Positions 9,274-19,282 of a stretch of DNA of 64,000 nucleotides are shown one piece after another. Where the stretch lies: the NCBI GenBank assembly GCA_011374975.1, contig DRNU01000071.1:1-64000 (forward strand), written 5' to 3'. The DNA is from Gammaproteobacteria bacterium (GTDB lineage Bacteria > Pseudomonadota > Gammaproteobacteria > DSM-19610). The notes below the pieces were generated by a model. That model searched no databases and was not told where the DNA came from. It worked only from the letters and a program-made list of their open reading frames with translations. Position 1 is the stretch's first letter. Every line of letters begins with the position of its first letter. The position numbers and the translations under genes are program-made.

Positions 9274-9867
9274 ATGAATCCATTAACTTCCATCCTGGGC
9301 ACTATTGTCTCCGGGTTCATACTTGCCGTTGTCGTCGTATTTGCGCTGGGCACCAGCAGCATCAACGCGCTCGAATTCGAGGTCTGGCTCCATGTCCTGG
9401 CGGGCGTCGTCTGGATCGGCCTGCTTTATTACTTCAACTTCGTCCAGGTCCCTGGCGTTGGCCAGGCGCTGGCTGAAGCCGACAACGGCGGACCCGGTCC
9501 GGCCGCGATCAACAAATACGTCGCACCGCGTGCGCTGCTGTGGTTCCGCTGGGGTGCTGTTGCCACCTGGCTGACCGGTGTAGGCGCCCTGCAGAACCTG
9601 GCAGAAGGCGGTTTCGTAAAGGCTTTCATGCTCAGCGACGGCATGGAAGTCATTGGTGTTGGCGCCTGGCTGGGCACCATCATGCTGTTTAACGTCTGGG
9701 TACTGATCTGGCCGAACCAGAAGAAAATCCTTGGCATGGTCGATGCCACACCCGAGCAGATCGCCAGCGCCAAAAAAGTGGCTCTGATGGCCTCGCGCAC
9801 CAATACCCTGCTGTCGATCCCGATGCTGATGTGCATGACCGCCTACGGTCACGGCCTGCCTTTCTAG
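9274..9867 (+). CDS. PuuD-like integral membrane protein (urate hydroxylase N-terminal domain family)
   Basis: A 197-residue membrane protein with about four to five helices. The first is SGFILAVVVVFALG; a second carries WLHVLAGVVWIGLLYYFNFV, the hallmark His-containing helix of the PuuD/DUF989 family. Later helices include FRWGAVATWLTGVGAL and IGVGAWLGTIMLFNVWVLIW. PuuD proper is a membrane urate oxidase with a C-terminal cytochrome c domain. This protein stops after the membrane part with no CXXCH haem motif, so it is the short form whose activity is uncertain. A good ribosome-binding site (GAGGAG) lies 8 bases before the ATG. The neighbour hyuB, read divergently, also belongs to cyclic-amide/purine-type metabolism, a weak hint of linked function. 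A strong terminator follows. Confidence 0.75.
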   Translation: MNPLTSILGTIVSGFILAVVVVFALGTSSINALEFEVWLHVLAGVVWIGLLYYFNFVQVPGVGQALAEADNGGPGPAAINKYVAPRALLWFRWGAVATWLTGVGALQNLAEGGFVKAFMLSDGMEVIGVGAWLGTIMLFNVWVLIWPNQKKILGMVDATPEQIASAKKVALMASRTNTLLSIPMLMCMTAYGHGLPF

Positions 9868-9887
9868 ACAACCGCCTTCAGCTCACG

Positions 9888-9917
9888 AAACCCGGCCACT
9901 GGCCGGGTTTTTTATTT
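9888..9917 (+). terminator. Intrinsic terminator after the PuuD-like gene
   Basis: The stem AAACCCGGCC / GGCCGGGTTT with a 3-base ACT loop is followed by a run of T (TTTTTTATTT). It separates the membrane-protein gene from argD. Confidence 0.92.
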
Positions 9918-10000
9918 GGAAAAAGCCGGATCAGGCTATAGAATCTGTTTTTTGGTACTGGCGGCTTCTTCGGAGCTGCCTTTTGTTTTTGGGGAGCCTG

Positions 10001-11182
10001 ATGGCCGAACACCTGATGAACACCTATCGTCCGCTGCCCGTCAGCTTCGAACACGGCGCAGGCGCCTACCTGTTCGACGCCGATGGCGAACGCTACCTGG
10101 ATGCCCTGTGCGGTATCGCCGTGTGCGGGCTGGGGCATGCCCACCCCGCTGTCAGCGCCGCTATCTGCGAGCAGGCGCAGCGTCTGCTGCACAGTTCCAA
10201 CCTGTACCGCATCGATGCCCAGGAAGAGCTGGCAGATGAACTGTGCCGGATCGCCGCCATGGAGCGTGTGTTCTTCAGCAACTCCGGTGCCGAAGCCAAC
10301 GAGGCCGCGCTCAAGCTGGCGCGCCTGTACGGTCATGGCAAGGGTATCGAAACCCCGCAGATCATCGTCACCGAGGGCAGCTTCCACGGGCGCACGCTCG
10401 CCACCCTGACGGCCACCGGCAACCGCAAGATCCAGGCCGGCTTCGAACCGCTGATGCCCGGTTTCCTGCGCGCGCCCTATGACGACCTGGATGCCATCCG
10501 CACCATTGCGGAGAACAGTCCCAACGTGGTCGCGATACTGGTGGAGCCGGTCACCGGCGAAGGCGGCATCCAGATTCCCGCCGACGATTACCTGGCCGAG
10601 TTACGCCAGTTGTGCGACACACACGGCTGGCTGTTTATGCTGGACGAGATCCAGACCGGCATGGGCCGTACCGGGCGCTGGTTCGCACACCAGCACGCGG
10701 ACATACAACCCGATGTCATGACGCTGGCAAAAGCGCTGGGCAACGGCGTACCGATCGGTGCCTGCCTGGCGCGTGGCGCGGCTGCGGAGGTCTTCCAGCC
10801 GGGCAACCACGGCTCAACTTTTGGCGGCAACCCGCTGGTAGCGCGTGCGGCGCTGGCTGTCATCGATACGATGCAACAGCAACAACTGGTGGCACGCGCC
10901 GCCGAACTCGGGGCATCGATGCTGGAACAGCTGCGGGCGCGCCTCGGTGAACGCGACGAAGTCGTCGCCATCCGCGGCAAGGGCCTGATGCTGGGCATCG
11001 AACTGGACCGCCCCTGTGCGGAACTGGTGCAACGCGCCCTGCAGCAAAAACTGCTGATCAACGTCACTGCCGACAGCGTAGTCCGTCTGTTGCCAGCGCT
11101 GATCCTGACGGATGGGCAGGCGGGTGACATCGTCACCGGCGTGTGCGACCTGATCGAAACCTTTGTGGAAGAAGACGCATGA
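10001..11182 (+). CDS. argD: Acetylornithine aminotransferase
   Basis: A 393-residue class III PLP aminotransferase that converts N-acetylglutamate semialdehyde to N-acetylornithine in arginine synthesis (the same fold can act in lysine synthesis). It shows [12 protein letters not shown] near residue 40, [18 protein letters not shown], the [12 protein letters not shown] region with the PLP-ring Asp, and the Schiff-base Lys in [14 protein letters not shown] place the start at the ATG preceded by GGGGAG four bases upstream; an in-frame TTG six codons earlier would run into that ribosome-binding site. The stop codon overlaps the argF start by 4 bp (ATGA), so the two are translationally coupled. 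Confidence 0.95.
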   Translation: MAEHLMNTYRPLPVSFEHGAGAYLFDADGERYLDALCGIAVCGLGHAHPAVSAAICEQAQRLLHSSNLYRIDAQEELADELCRIAAMERVFFSNSGAEANEAALKLARLYGHGKGIETPQIIVTEGSFHGRTLATLTATGNRKIQAGFEPLMPGFLRAPYDDLDAIRTIAENSPNVVAILVEPVTGEGGIQIPADDYLAELRQLCDTHGWLFMLDEIQTGMGRTGRWFAHQHADIQPDVMTLAKALGNGVPIGACLARGAAAEVFQPGNHGSTFGGNPLVARAALAVIDTMQQQQLVARAAELGASMLEQLRARLGERDEVVAIRGKGLMLGIELDRPCAELVQRALQQKLLINVTADSVVRLLPALILTDGQAGDIVTGVCDLIETFVEEDA

Positions 11183-12090
11183 GTACTCGCCATTTCCTGA
11201 CCCTGACCGACCTGTCGTCCGACGAACTGCACCAGCTCATGGCACGCGCCATCGAACTCAAGCAATGGCAGCGCGAAGGCCGCATCCACGAGCCGCTGAA
11301 AAACCGGGTGCTGGCGATGGTGTTCGAGAAATCCTCTACCCGTACCCGCGTGTCGTTCGAAACCGGAATGGCGCAGCTGGGCGGTCACGCCCTGTTCCTG
11401 TCACCGCGCGACACCCAGTTCGGGCGCGGCGAACCCATCGAGGACAGCGCCAGGGTGCTGTCGCGCATGGTCGACGCCATCATGATCCGCACCTTCGAGC
11501 ATGAAAAGATCGAGCTGTTCGCCGCCTATTCCAGGGTACCGGTCATCAATGCGCTGACCGACCAGTACCACCCCTGCCAGCTGCTTGCCGACATGCAGAC
11601 CTGGTTCGAGCAACGCGGCGATATCAAGGGTGCAACGGTGACCTTCATCGGCGACGGCAACAATATGTGCCATTCCTACATCAATGCGGCCCTGCAGTTC
11701 GACTTCCGCCTGCATGTCGCCACACCCGCCGCCTACAAGCCCGACCCGGCCATTATCGCTGCCGCGGGTGAACGTATCAGCCTGTTCGAACACCCGCTGG
11801 AAGCCGCTAAAGGTGCCGACCTGATAGTCACGGATGTATGGGCCAGCATGGGACAGGAAGAAGAACAGGCCAAGCGGGAAAAAGAATTTGCCGAATTCCA
11901 GGTCAACAGCACACTGATGCAGGCGGCCAACCGGGATGCGTTGTTCATGCACTGCCTGCCTGCGCACCGTGGCGAGGAAGTCACCGCCGATGTGATCGAC
12001 GGCCCGCAGAGCGTGGTATGGGACGAGGCGGAAAACCGGCTGCACGCACAGAAAGCGTTACTGGAATTCCTGATGGTGGAAACCGGGTAA
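11179..12090 (+). CDS. argF: Ornithine carbamoyltransferase
   Basis: A 303-residue enzyme of normal family length that makes citrulline from ornithine and carbamoyl phosphate. The carbamoyl-phosphate signature [11 protein letters not shown], the ornithine-binding region around [11 protein letters not shown], and the [10 protein letters not shown] catalytic stretch are all present. The start is the ATG that overlaps the argD stop (ATGA); a longer frame beginning upstream simply reads through argD out of phase. Together with argD it forms a two-gene arginine operon. No ARG-box-like operator was obvious upstream of argD. A short palindromic repeat follows. Confidence 0.96.
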   Translation: MSTRHFLTLTDLSSDELHQLMARAIELKQWQREGRIHEPLKNRVLAMVFEKSSTRTRVSFETGMAQLGGHALFLSPRDTQFGRGEPIEDSARVLSRMVDAIMIRTFEHEKIELFAAYSRVPVINALTDQYHPCQLLADMQTWFEQRGDIKGATVTFIGDGNNMCHSYINAALQFDFRLHVATPAAYKPDPAIIAAAGERISLFEHPLEAAKGADLIVTDVWASMGQEEEQAKREKEFAEFQVNSTLMQAANRDALFMHCLPAHRGEEVTADVIDGPQSVVWDEAENRLHAQKALLEFLMVETG

Positions 12091-12130
12091 GAGCGGAGCC
12101 TGTCAGACATAACGCCCGCTTAAACCACAA

Positions 12131-12173
12131 CCGCCATTCCCGAACCGGATTCCGGCCTGCGCCGGAATGACGG
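12131..12173. repeat. REP-like palindrome between argF and phoU
   Basis: Nested inverted repeat: outer arms CCGCCATTCC / GGAATGACGG (9 of 10 pairs) enclose a perfect inner pair ATTCCGGC / GCCGGAAT with a CTGC loop. The wording (GTCATTCCGGCGCAGGCCGG in reverse) is that of a widespread proteobacterial intergenic repeat. With no T run it is a weak terminator at best, but it sits exactly between two convergent operons. Confidence 0.8.
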
Positions 12174-12180
12174 TTACCGC

Positions 12181-12885
12181 TCAATCTTCTGTTTGCTGAT
12201 CCACCCGGGTGTGACGCACATCCTTGCCCTTGACCAGGTAGATCACGTACTCGCAGATATTGGTGGCACGGTCACCGATGCGCTCGATGGCGCGGGCGGC
12301 AAACATGGCCTGCAGGATATTCGGGATAGAGCGCGGGTCTTCCATCATGTAGGTCATCAACTCGCGCATCAGTGAATCGTATTCACTGTCGACGCGACGG
12401 TCCTCGCTCCAGATCTCCACGGCCTTTTCCGTATCGAGATGCGCAAACGCGTCGAGTGCGCCATGCACCATGCCGCGCACGTGGTGGCCCAGGTTGCGTA
12501 TCTGGGTAAACAGGCGTGCCGACTGTTCCTCACCCACCATGCGACTGGCCATGCGCGCGATGCGTTCCGCCTCGTCACCGATGCGTTCCAGGTCGGTGAT
12601 GGTCTTGATCACCGCCACGATCAGGCGCAGGTCGCTGGCGGCCGGCTGACGCCGCGCCAGTATGGTATTGCATTCCTCGTCGATCGCCACTTCCATGGCA
12701 TTCACCTGGTAATCATTTTCCATCACCTGCGCGGCCAGTCCGCCGTCGCGGTCTTCAAGCGCGCGCATGGCATCCTGCAACTGCTGCTCGACCAGCCCGC
12801 CCATCGCCAGCACCCGGTTGCGTATATCTTCCAGCTCCTCGTTATAGCGCCTTGAGATATGCTGTCCTATGTTCAGGTTTTCCAT
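12181..12885 (-). CDS. phoU: Phosphate signalling regulator PhoU
   Basis: A 234-residue all-helical protein made of two PhoU three-helix repeats. The conserved metal-binding type motif appears as RIGDEAERIARM in the first repeat and ERIGDRATNICEYVIYLVKG in the second. PhoU links the PstSCAB transporter to the PhoR kinase and shuts down PhoR signalling when phosphate is abundant. It is the last gene of the pstC-pstA-pstB-phoU unit, 10 bp after pstB. Confidence 0.96.
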   Translation of the reverse strand: MENLNIGQHISRRYNEELEDIRNRVLAMGGLVEQQLQDAMRALEDRDGGLAAQVMENDYQVNAMEVAIDEECNTILARRQPAASDLRLIVAVIKTITDLERIGDEAERIARMASRMVGEEQSARLFTQIRNLGHHVRGMVHGALDAFAHLDTEKAVEIWSEDRRVDSEYDSLMRELMTYMMEDPRSIPNILQAMFAARAIERIGDRATNICEYVIYLVKGKDVRHTRVDQQTED

Positions 12886-12895
12886 CGCTGCCCCC

Positions 12896-13717
12896 TTATC
12901 CGTAACGGCCGGTGATGTAGTCTTCCGTCATTTTCTCTGACGGGTTGGTAAATATTTTATTGGTCGCATCGTGCTCGATCATTTTCCCCATATACATAAA
13001 GGCCGTGAAGTCGGATACCCGGGCGGCCTGCTGCATGTTATGCGTCACGATCACGATCGTGTATTTTTCCTTCAGCTCATCGATCAACTCTTCGATCTTC
13101 AGGGTCGAGATCGGGTCCAGCGCGGATGCCGGTTCGTCGAGCAACAGCACTTCCGGTTCCACGGCAATGGCGCGCGCGATAACCAGCCGCTGCTGCTGAC
13201 CGCCCGACATGCCCAGCGCGTTTTCGTGCAGGCGGTCCTTGACCTCGTCCCACAGGGCGGCACCGCGCAAGGCCTTCTCAACGATCTCGTCGAGGTTGCG
13301 CCGGCTCTTCACGCCTTGCAGGCGCAGACCGTAAGCCACGTTCTCGTAGATACTTTTCGGGAAAGGGTTGGGTTTCTGGAACACCATGCCGACACGCTGG
13401 CGCAACTGCGCCACCTGTACGGAAGGTGCATAGATATCCTGCTTGTCCAGTTCGATGGTACCGGTAATGCGTACGCTGTCGACCAGATCATTCATGCGAT
13501 TGAAGCAACGCAACAGGGTCGACTTGCCGCAGCCGCTGGGACCGATAAACGCTGTCACGCGTTTGCGCGGTATCGACAGCCTGATGCCGTCAAGCGCCTG
13601 CGCCTTGCCATAGTAGAGATTGAGGTCCAGGACCTCCAGGCAGGTATCTGCGTCGTCGTTACCCGTCGCCTGTTTAAAAATATCCGGATTAATTTTCTGT
13701 GCAGTATTCATTTCCAT
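12896..13717 (-). CDS. pstB: Phosphate ABC transporter ATPase
   Basis: A 273-residue ABC ATPase. It has Walker [10 protein letters not shown], the Q-loop region [12 protein letters not shown] typical of PstB, the signature MSGGQQQRL and Walker [14 protein letters not shown], with the H-loop [10 protein letters not shown]. It powers high-affinity phosphate import through PstC/PstA. The chosen start is the Met of MEMNTAQKI; a second Met two codons later is almost equally good, and a much longer upstream frame only reads pstA out of phase. The N-terminal extension of about 25 residues before the ABC core is polar. Confidence 0.96.
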   Translation of the reverse strand: MEMNTAQKINPDIFKQATGNDDADTCLEVLDLNLYYGKAQALDGIRLSIPRKRVTAFIGPSGCGKSTLLRCFNRMNDLVDSVRITGTIELDKQDIYAPSVQVAQLRQRVGMVFQKPNPFPKSIYENVAYGLRLQGVKSRRNLDEIVEKALRGAALWDEVKDRLHENALGMSGGQQQRLVIARAIAVEPEVLLLDEPASALDPISTLKIEELIDELKEKYTIVIVTHNMQQAARVSDFTAFMYMGKMIEHDATNKIFTNPSEKMTEDYITGRYG

Positions 13718-13736
13718 TCCCGGGTTCAATAGTAAT

Positions 13737-15413
13737 TCACTGTTCCAGTGAACGGTAGCGTTCGCGCAGGCGGTTGCGGATCGAAATGGCCGCCAGGTTA
13801 AGCGCAACGATGACGGCGACCAGCAACAGGGCGGTGGCAAACACCAGCGGGCGCGAGGCTTCCACGTTCGGGCTCTGGAAACCCACATCATAAATATGGA
13901 AGCCCAGGTGCATAAACTTGCGATCCAGATGGATAAAGGGTGGATTGCCATCCAGCGGCAGCGCCGGGGCAAGCTTCACCACACCGACCAGCATCAGCGG
14001 CGCCACCTCACCCGCAGCGCGCGCAATGGCCAGGATCAACCCGGTCATCATGGCCGGGCTGGCCATCGGCAATACCGTACGCCACAGGGTCTCGGCCTTG
14101 GTCGCGCCCAGCGCCAGGCTGCCCTCGCGGATGGCGCTGGGCACGCGCGCCAGGCCTTCCTCGGTAGCGACGATAACCACCGGGACCGTCAACAGCGCCA
14201 GCGTCAGCGAGGCCCACATCAGGCCGGGCGTACCGAAGGTCGGCGCCGGCAATGCCTCGGGGAAGAACAGCTGGTCAATATTGCCACCCAGGAAATAGAC
14301 GAAGAATCCCAGGCCGAAAACACCGTACACAATCGAGGGTACGCCGGCCAGGTTATTGACCGCGATACGGATCAGGCGTGTCATGGGCCCCTGGCGCGCA
14401 TACTCGCGCAGGTAGATCGCCGCCACCACACCAAACGGTGTCACCAGCACCGACATCAATATCACCATCATGACGGTACCGAAGATGGCCGGGAAGATAC
14501 CCCCCTCGGTATTGGCTTCACGCGGCTCGGCACTGACAAATTCCCACAGCTTGGAGAAATAAAAGCCAACCCTGTCGAGCAGGCTCATGGCATTGGGACG
14601 GTAGGCGCGCACCACATTCTGCAGGGGAACACTGACCTGCGTGCCACCCATCACCGCAACCTGTACGCTGTCGCGGCCTATCTCCCGGTACCTGGCATCC
14701 AGCGTCTGGCGCAGGCCGGCGAACCTGTCCTGCAACTCCGACCGCTCCTGCTCGATAGCGGCCAGCGCCTGCGGCGTATCCTCACCATCGAGTTCCAGCC
14801 TGCGCCGGTCGAGGCGCAGGCGTTCGATACGGTAGTTGATGGAACCGATTTCTGTTTTTTCCAGGTGCCTGATCTCGCTGCGCAAGCGCTCCACGCGCTC
14901 CAGGCGTGCCTGCAATTCCAGCCAGGCCGCGTCACCCTCCGCCACAGGCTGCCCGTCGTTGAGTATCTGTTCGACGAAACCGTACAGGTTACCCCACTCC
15001 ATGCGCTCGAAAACCACCACAGCTTCCGGCCGGGTGCGCGCCTGCAAGGCCGGCGCCAGCACCCAGCGGAAATCGAGCCCGCTGACATCCCGGTTACCGG
15101 TCTTTACCAGGTAGCGCTCCACCTGCCCTTCGAGCCCGTCCAGCCCGGTGGCCCCGGCATCGCGCAGCGATGCCACACTGACCGACTCGGTGTCCTGGAT
15201 CTCGCCGATAAGGTGTTGTACCGGTTCGGCGGCATCACTGAGCGGCTGGACCTGCATGTCCCAGATAGTCGCCGGCCAGAAATGCCCCATGCCCTTGACC
15301 GCGATCAGCAACAACAGTCCGAGCACCATGACCAGGCTGGAACTCACCGCTGCCGCATTGAGCCATATCCAGGGTGTACCGCTGTCCAGCCAGTTTTTTA
15401 TTCCCGTCGCCAT
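13737..15413 (-). CDS. pstA: Phosphate ABC transporter permease PstA (long form)
   Basis: The start is the ATG of [12 protein letters not shown], giving 558 residues, about twice the classical PstA. A first helix (about 20-43) is followed by roughly 240 residues outside the core, with a helical, charged stretch (residues about 165-245) that looks coiled-coil. The BPD permease domain then begins ([20 protein letters not shown]), with the EAA-type loop [20 protein letters not shown]. The long PstA form, paired with long PstC, is known in many marine and sulfur gammaproteobacteria; the extra domain is probably periplasmic and its role is unknown to me. It starts 13 bp after pstC ends. Confidence 0.93.
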   Translation of the reverse strand: MATGIKNWLDSGTPWIWLNAAAVSSSLVMVLGLLLLIAVKGMGHFWPATIWDMQVQPLSDAAEPVQHLIGEIQDTESVSVASLRDAGATGLDGLEGQVERYLVKTGNRDVSGLDFRWVLAPALQARTRPEAVVVFERMEWGNLYGFVEQILNDGQPVAEGDAAWLELQARLERVERLRSEIRHLEKTEIGSINYRIERLRLDRRRLELDGEDTPQALAAIEQERSELQDRFAGLRQTLDARYREIGRDSVQVAVMGGTQVSVPLQNVVRAYRPNAMSLLDRVGFYFSKLWEFVSAEPREANTEGGIFPAIFGTVMMVILMSVLVTPFGVVAAIYLREYARQGPMTRLIRIAVNNLAGVPSIVYGVFGLGFFVYFLGGNIDQLFFPEALPAPTFGTPGLMWASLTLALLTVPVVIVATEEGLARVPSAIREGSLALGATKAETLWRTVLPMASPAMMTGLILAIARAAGEVAPLMLVGVVKLAPALPLDGNPPFIHLDRKFMHLGFHIYDVGFQSPNVEASRPLVFATALLLVAVIVALNLAAISIRNRLRERYRSLEQ

Positions 15414-15426
15414 CACTGCCACCCTG

Positions 15427-17670
15427 TCACAGACTGCTGTACTTGCGGCGCAGATGCTGGCGCACCAGTTCTGCCCCGGTATTGAACACAAAGGTGAAAA
15501 TAAACAGCACCAGCGCGGCCAGGAACAGGACCCGGTAGTGGGTACTGGCAACCTCGGCCTCCGGCATTTCCACGGCAATGTTGGCCGACAGGGTACGCAT
15601 GCCCTGGAACACGCTCATATCCATGACCGGTGTATTGCCGGTCGCCATCAGCACGATCATGGTTTCGCCGACAGCACGCCCGACGCCCATCATAATGCCG
15701 GAGAAAATACCGGGGCTGGCAGTCAACAGCACCACGCGCACCAGCGTCTGCCAGCTGGTGGCGCCCAGTGCCAGCGAACCGTTGGTCAGGTGCCTGGGTA
15801 CGCTGAAAATAGCATCCTCGGCAATCGAGAAGATGGTGGGAATCACCGCAAAGCCCATCGCCAGCCCCACCACCAGCGAGTTGCGCTGGTCATAGCCGAT
15901 ACCCAGCTCGGCCTTCAGCCAGTGCGGCATGTCTCCGTCAAACCACCACAACTCCAGCAGCGGACTGAGCCATAACGACAGGAACACCGTGCCGATCACC
16001 ACAGGAATCAGCAACAGGGCTTCCCAGCCTTCCGGCACGCGGCGGCGCAGGCCGCCCGGCAAGTGCATCCAGATATAAGACAGCAGCAACACCACCACCG
16101 GCAGCAACAGGAATATCGTGAAAATACCCGGCAGGTGCGATTCCACCAGCGGCGCCAGCCACAGGCCGGCCAGGAAACCGAGGATGACCGTCGGCAGGGC
16201 TTCCATGATCTCGATACTGGGCTTGACCACCTGGCGCATCTTCGGCGCCATGAAATAGGCGGTGAAGATCGCACCCAGTATCGCCAGCGGGATGGCGAAC
16301 AGCATGGCGTAGAACGCGGCCTTCAGGGTACCGAAGGTCAGCGGCGTGAGGCTCAGCTTGGGTTCGAAGTCATTGCTCGCCGAGGAAGACTGCCAGATGT
16401 ACTCCGGCCGGTCATAACCCTCGTACCAGACCTTTGACCACAGCGCACTCCAGGAAACCTCCGGGTAATCATTCTTGATACGCCAGAAATGCAGCCTGTC
16501 CCGGTCGTCCAGCGCCCACAGCGCATTGGAGCGCGGTGCTACCGCAAGCCGCTGCAAGCCGGTGTCGGTAATGGCCTGGCGAATCACCAGCTTGTCAGCC
16601 GTGGTATGAAACACGGAAACCGTGCCGTCGGCACCCGCCAGCATGAATTCCTTGCGGCTGACCTCAGGCACCAGTTCCCGCAGATCGCCGACATTTTCGA
16701 AGCTGCGGATCTTCGCCATGTGCCGCGCATCCTTGTCGTCGCGCACCGAGAACCACTGGTCGACCACACCGTCGTCACTGGCCACCATGATGGAATTGCC
16801 CCCGGTCAACAGACGGGCGTCGATCACCTTCACGCCCGGCGCCACGAGGTGTAACTGTTCCTTCAGTTGCACGTCGGACAGATCGGCGATTTCGTACCAC
16901 GCCAGGTCACCCGACTCGCTGACCACGTACAGGTTGTGCTGGGCCGGGTCCAGCAGCAGGGTTTTGACGTTCCCGAGGTTGGTATAGCCGAGCGTGCGGC
17001 GGAACTCGAACGTGCCTTCCTCGCCCAGCATGGATTCCTGCACCTCGGCGCGCACCAGCGACAACAGGTTGTCCGACCAGCCGGCCAGCGTAAACGAATC
17101 GTCTTCCTGGATTGCCAGCCGCTGCACGGGCAGGCCGTCCGGCATGACATCGATCGGCGCCTCGCCCAGCGGGTATTCGATAGAGGGCGTAATCACACGC
17201 CTGTCGTCGGGAAAACTCACCTGGTAACGCTGCCGGACCACCAGGGCCTGGCCGTTACTCAAGCCGAACGCCAGCGTGCCGGAGACGGCGTGTGCCGCCG
17301 AAAAACTGACGATCTCGGTATTGTCCGGCAACTTCAGCCGGATCTGGTCGAGCAGGCTGCCGTCGGCGGTGGACAGAAACCGGACCAGCCCGTCACGCTG
17401 GAAAACAGCCCCGATCTCGGCCTGTTCCTCCATCGACAGATAGACCACCGGCGCCTCGGACTGCAACGGGTAGCTGGCGGCCTCATGCATCTCGGGGGTT
17501 TCCCCCAGCGGCACAACAACATAGAGAAGATAGAACAATATCAACAGGATAGCGATGATTACCCCGATCCCGCCCGCGGCGACGGCGACACGTGCAACGC
17601 GGTTCTTGAGTAACCGTAAACGAAAGTGCGGACTGCTCCCGTAGTCCTGGCCAGGCGTGTATTCAGACAT
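15427..17670 (-). CDS. pstC: Phosphate ABC transporter permease PstC (long form)
   Basis: At 747 residues this is over twice the usual PstC length. After an N-terminal helix (about 28-52) comes an extracytoplasmic region of around 350 residues. It has repeated beta-rich blocks (for example LLSLVRAEV, LYVVSESGDLAWYEIADL) that look like a WD40-like or beta-propeller fold. The permease domain follows from about residue 455, with IEIMEALPTVILGFLAGLWLAP and the EAA loop [19 protein letters not shown]. It is the first gene of the leftward pstC-pstA-pstB-phoU operon, with a matching Pho box 24 bp upstream of its ATG. PhoB activation is thus likely. Confidence 0.93.
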   Translation of the reverse strand: MSEYTPGQDYGSSPHFRLRLLKNRVARVAVAAGGIGVIIAILLILFYLLYVVVPLGETPEMHEAASYPLQSEAPVVYLSMEEQAEIGAVFQRDGLVRFLSTADGSLLDQIRLKLPDNTEIVSFSAAHAVSGTLAFGLSNGQALVVRQRYQVSFPDDRRVITPSIEYPLGEAPIDVMPDGLPVQRLAIQEDDSFTLAGWSDNLLSLVRAEVQESMLGEEGTFEFRRTLGYTNLGNVKTLLLDPAQHNLYVVSESGDLAWYEIADLSDVQLKEQLHLVAPGVKVIDARLLTGGNSIMVASDDGVVDQWFSVRDDKDARHMAKIRSFENVGDLRELVPEVSRKEFMLAGADGTVSVFHTTADKLVIRQAITDTGLQRLAVAPRSNALWALDDRDRLHFWRIKNDYPEVSWSALWSKVWYEGYDRPEYIWQSSSASNDFEPKLSLTPLTFGTLKAAFYAMLFAIPLAILGAIFTAYFMAPKMRQVVKPSIEIMEALPTVILGFLAGLWLAPLVESHLPGIFTIFLLLPVVVLLLSYIWMHLPGGLRRRVPEGWEALLLIPVVIGTVFLSLWLSPLLELWWFDGDMPHWLKAELGIGYDQRNSLVVGLAMGFAVIPTIFSIAEDAIFSVPRHLTNGSLALGATSWQTLVRVVLLTASPGIFSGIMMGVGRAVGETMIVLMATGNTPVMDMSVFQGMRTLSANIAVEMPEAEVASTHYRVLFLAALVLFIFTFVFNTGAELVRQHLRRKYSSL

Positions 17671-17693
17671 AACCTGCCAAGTGTAGGCGGGAA

Positions 17694-17713
17694 ATATGAC
17701 AATTGTGTGACAA
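17694..17713 (-). promoter_or_regulatory. Pho box upstream of pstC
   Basis: Read on the minus strand it is TTGTCACACAATTGTCATAT: two TGTCA half-sites spaced 11 bp apart, matching the PhoB consensus. It lies 24 bp upstream of the pstC start codon, so it would activate the pstCAB-phoU operon under phosphate limitation. Binding is inferred from the match. Confidence 0.85.
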
Positions 17714-17829
17714 CGGCAACGAGCGCAATATCTACTTCCGATGGCATTGTTTTTGCTTCAGTACTTCGCCAAAGCATAACTGAACCACTCACGCACCCAA
17801 ACCAAAGTGCCACAGAGGAAACAGTAAAC

Positions 17830-18147
17830 ATGAGCATCGAACACCGCTGGAGTTCTCGCAAGGAAATCAACCTGGATGTCAGCCTGTATTACCCGCCCAT
17901 CGGCATGGTGAACGGCAAAACCCGCAATATAAGTCTCGAAGGGATGTATGTGGACCTGCAAGGCGTCAGGATACCCGCCCAGGCCCGGCTGGAAATCTGC
18001 TTTACTGCGGAAAATCGTGGCAAACCGGTGGAACACCGACTACCCGCCTACGTGGTACATGGCGGAGACGGTGGCGTCGGCCTGATGCTGCAACACGTGG
18101 GCTACCGGGAATTCGATGCCCTGCGCTATATGCTGCACGCGGCCTGA
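17830..18147 (+). CDS. PilZ-domain protein
   Basis: A small protein of 105 residues made of a single PilZ-like domain. The start carries EHRWSSRKEINLDVSLYY, fitting the RxxxR-type cyclic di-GMP contact (R6...RK), and the second loop has TRNISLEGMYVDLQG, corresponding to the D/NxSxxG motif. It should bind cyclic di-GMP and relay it to an unknown partner. A ribosome-binding site (GAGG) lies 12 bases before the ATG. It is inserted between the pst operon and pstS, reading against both, in a window with two diguanylate cyclases. Confidence 0.85.
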   Translation: MSIEHRWSSRKEINLDVSLYYPPIGMVNGKTRNISLEGMYVDLQGVRIPAQARLEICFTAENRGKPVEHRLPAYVVHGGDGGVGLMLQHVGYREFDALRYMLHAA

Positions 18148-18179
18148 CCCCCGCACGCGGCGGGGGCCGTGACTTGCCG

Positions 18180-18202
18180 CCGGACAAGATGTCCGGTTAT
18201 TT
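18180..18202 (+). terminator. Possible terminator after the PilZ gene
   Basis: The stem CCGGACA / TGTCCGG with an AGA loop is followed by TTATTT on the plus strand. It overlaps the pstS stop codon on the other strand, so convergent transcripts meet here. Confidence 0.55.
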
Positions 18203-19174
18203 CAGTTTGGCGAGTTCCTGCTCCACGACCTTGGCCGGCAGTGGAATATACCCGTCCTTCACGACCGTCTTCTGGCCGGTCCTGGACAGTACCATTTTCA
18301 GGAATTCACGCTCCAGCGGCGACAGCGGCTTGTTGGGGTGCTTGTTGACATACACGTACAGGAAACGCGCCAGCGGGTACTTGCCACTGATGGCGTTTTC
18401 AGGCGTCGCTTCCACCATCGGCTTGCCAGCGGCCCTGGCCAGCGGCACGGTACGCACACCCGAGGTCTTGTAGCCGATACCGGAGTAACCGATACCGTTC
18501 AATGAAGCGGATACCGACTGCACCACAGAGGCGGAACCGGGCTGTTCGTTCACGTTGTTCTTGTAGTCACCCTTGCACAGCGCCTTCTTCTTGAAGTAAC
18601 CGTAAGTACCGGACACCGAGTTACGGCCATACAGCTGGATCGTGCGTGACTTCCAGGCGCCTTCCTGGCCGAGCGCACCCCAGTTGTTGATGTCGGTCGG
18701 GTAACCGCACTTGCGCGTCGACGAGAACACCGCGTCCACCTGCGGGATGGTCATGCCCTTGATCGGGTTATCCTTGTGCACGAAGACAGCCAGCGCATCG
18801 ATTGCCACGCGGATCGGCGTCGGCTTGTAACCGTAGCGGCGTTCGAAAGCCTCCAGCTCCTTGTCTTTCATCTTGCGGCTCATCGGGCCCAGGTTGGAGG
18901 TGCCTTCGGTCAGTGCCGGAGGCGCCGTGGAAGAACCCGCTGCCTGGATCTGGATATTGACGTTAGGATACTCACGCTTGTAGTCCTCCGCCCACAGTGT
19001 CATCAGGTTGGCGAGGGTATCGGAACCGACGCTGGACAGGTTGCCCGACACGCCGCTGGCGCGGCTGTATTCCGGTACCCCGGCATCGATTGCGGGCGCG
19101 GCGTTAACCGTACTGCCAAAGCCCAGGGTCACTGACAGTATGGCTGCCAGCAGACTTGCTTTACTGTGTTTCAT
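18197..19174 (-). CDS. pstS: Phosphate-binding periplasmic protein PstS
   Basis: A 325-residue protein with a signal peptide (cleavage after the NAA-AP region near residue 26). Phosphate-site signatures are visible: [36 protein letters not shown] and [19 protein letters not shown]. It delivers phosphate to PstCA. The gene is monocistronic, split from the pst permease operon by the PilZ gene, and has its own Pho box at 63 bp upstream. Confidence 0.95.
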   Translation of the reverse strand: MKHSKASLLAAILSVTLGFGSTVNAAPAIDAGVPEYSRASGVSGNLSSVGSDTLANLMTLWAEDYKREYPNVNIQIQAAGSSTAPPALTEGTSNLGPMSRKMKDKELEAFERRYGYKPTPIRVAIDALAVFVHKDNPIKGMTIPQVDAVFSSTRKCGYPTDINNWGALGQEGAWKSRTIQLYGRNSVSGTYGYFKKKALCKGDYKNNVNEQPGSASVVQSVSASLNGIGYSGIGYKTSGVRTVPLARAAGKPMVEATPENAISGKYPLARFLYVYVNKHPNKPLSPLEREFLKMVLSRTGQKTVVKDGYIPLPAKVVEQELAKLK

Positions 19175-19236
19175 TACAACGATCTCCTCAAACGGATATG
19201 GATAACTGATTGTCTGGAAGGGATGCTAGTACGGAA

Positions 19237-19256
19237 ATATGACAGCTGTATGACAA
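19237..19256 (-). promoter_or_regulatory. Pho box upstream of pstS
   Basis: On the minus strand: TTGTCATACAGCTGTCATAT, two TGTCAT half-sites 11 bp apart, an almost perfect match to the PhoB consensus. It is the strongest of the three such sites in the window. Confidence 0.9.
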
Positions 19257-19282
19257 TCCGCGGGCGGCGGCGTACAGCCCGG

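Noticed and set aside
13896..15485. A 529-codon open frame antisense to pstA
   Set aside because: Low-complexity, Gln/Arg/His-rich shadow of a clear permease gene.
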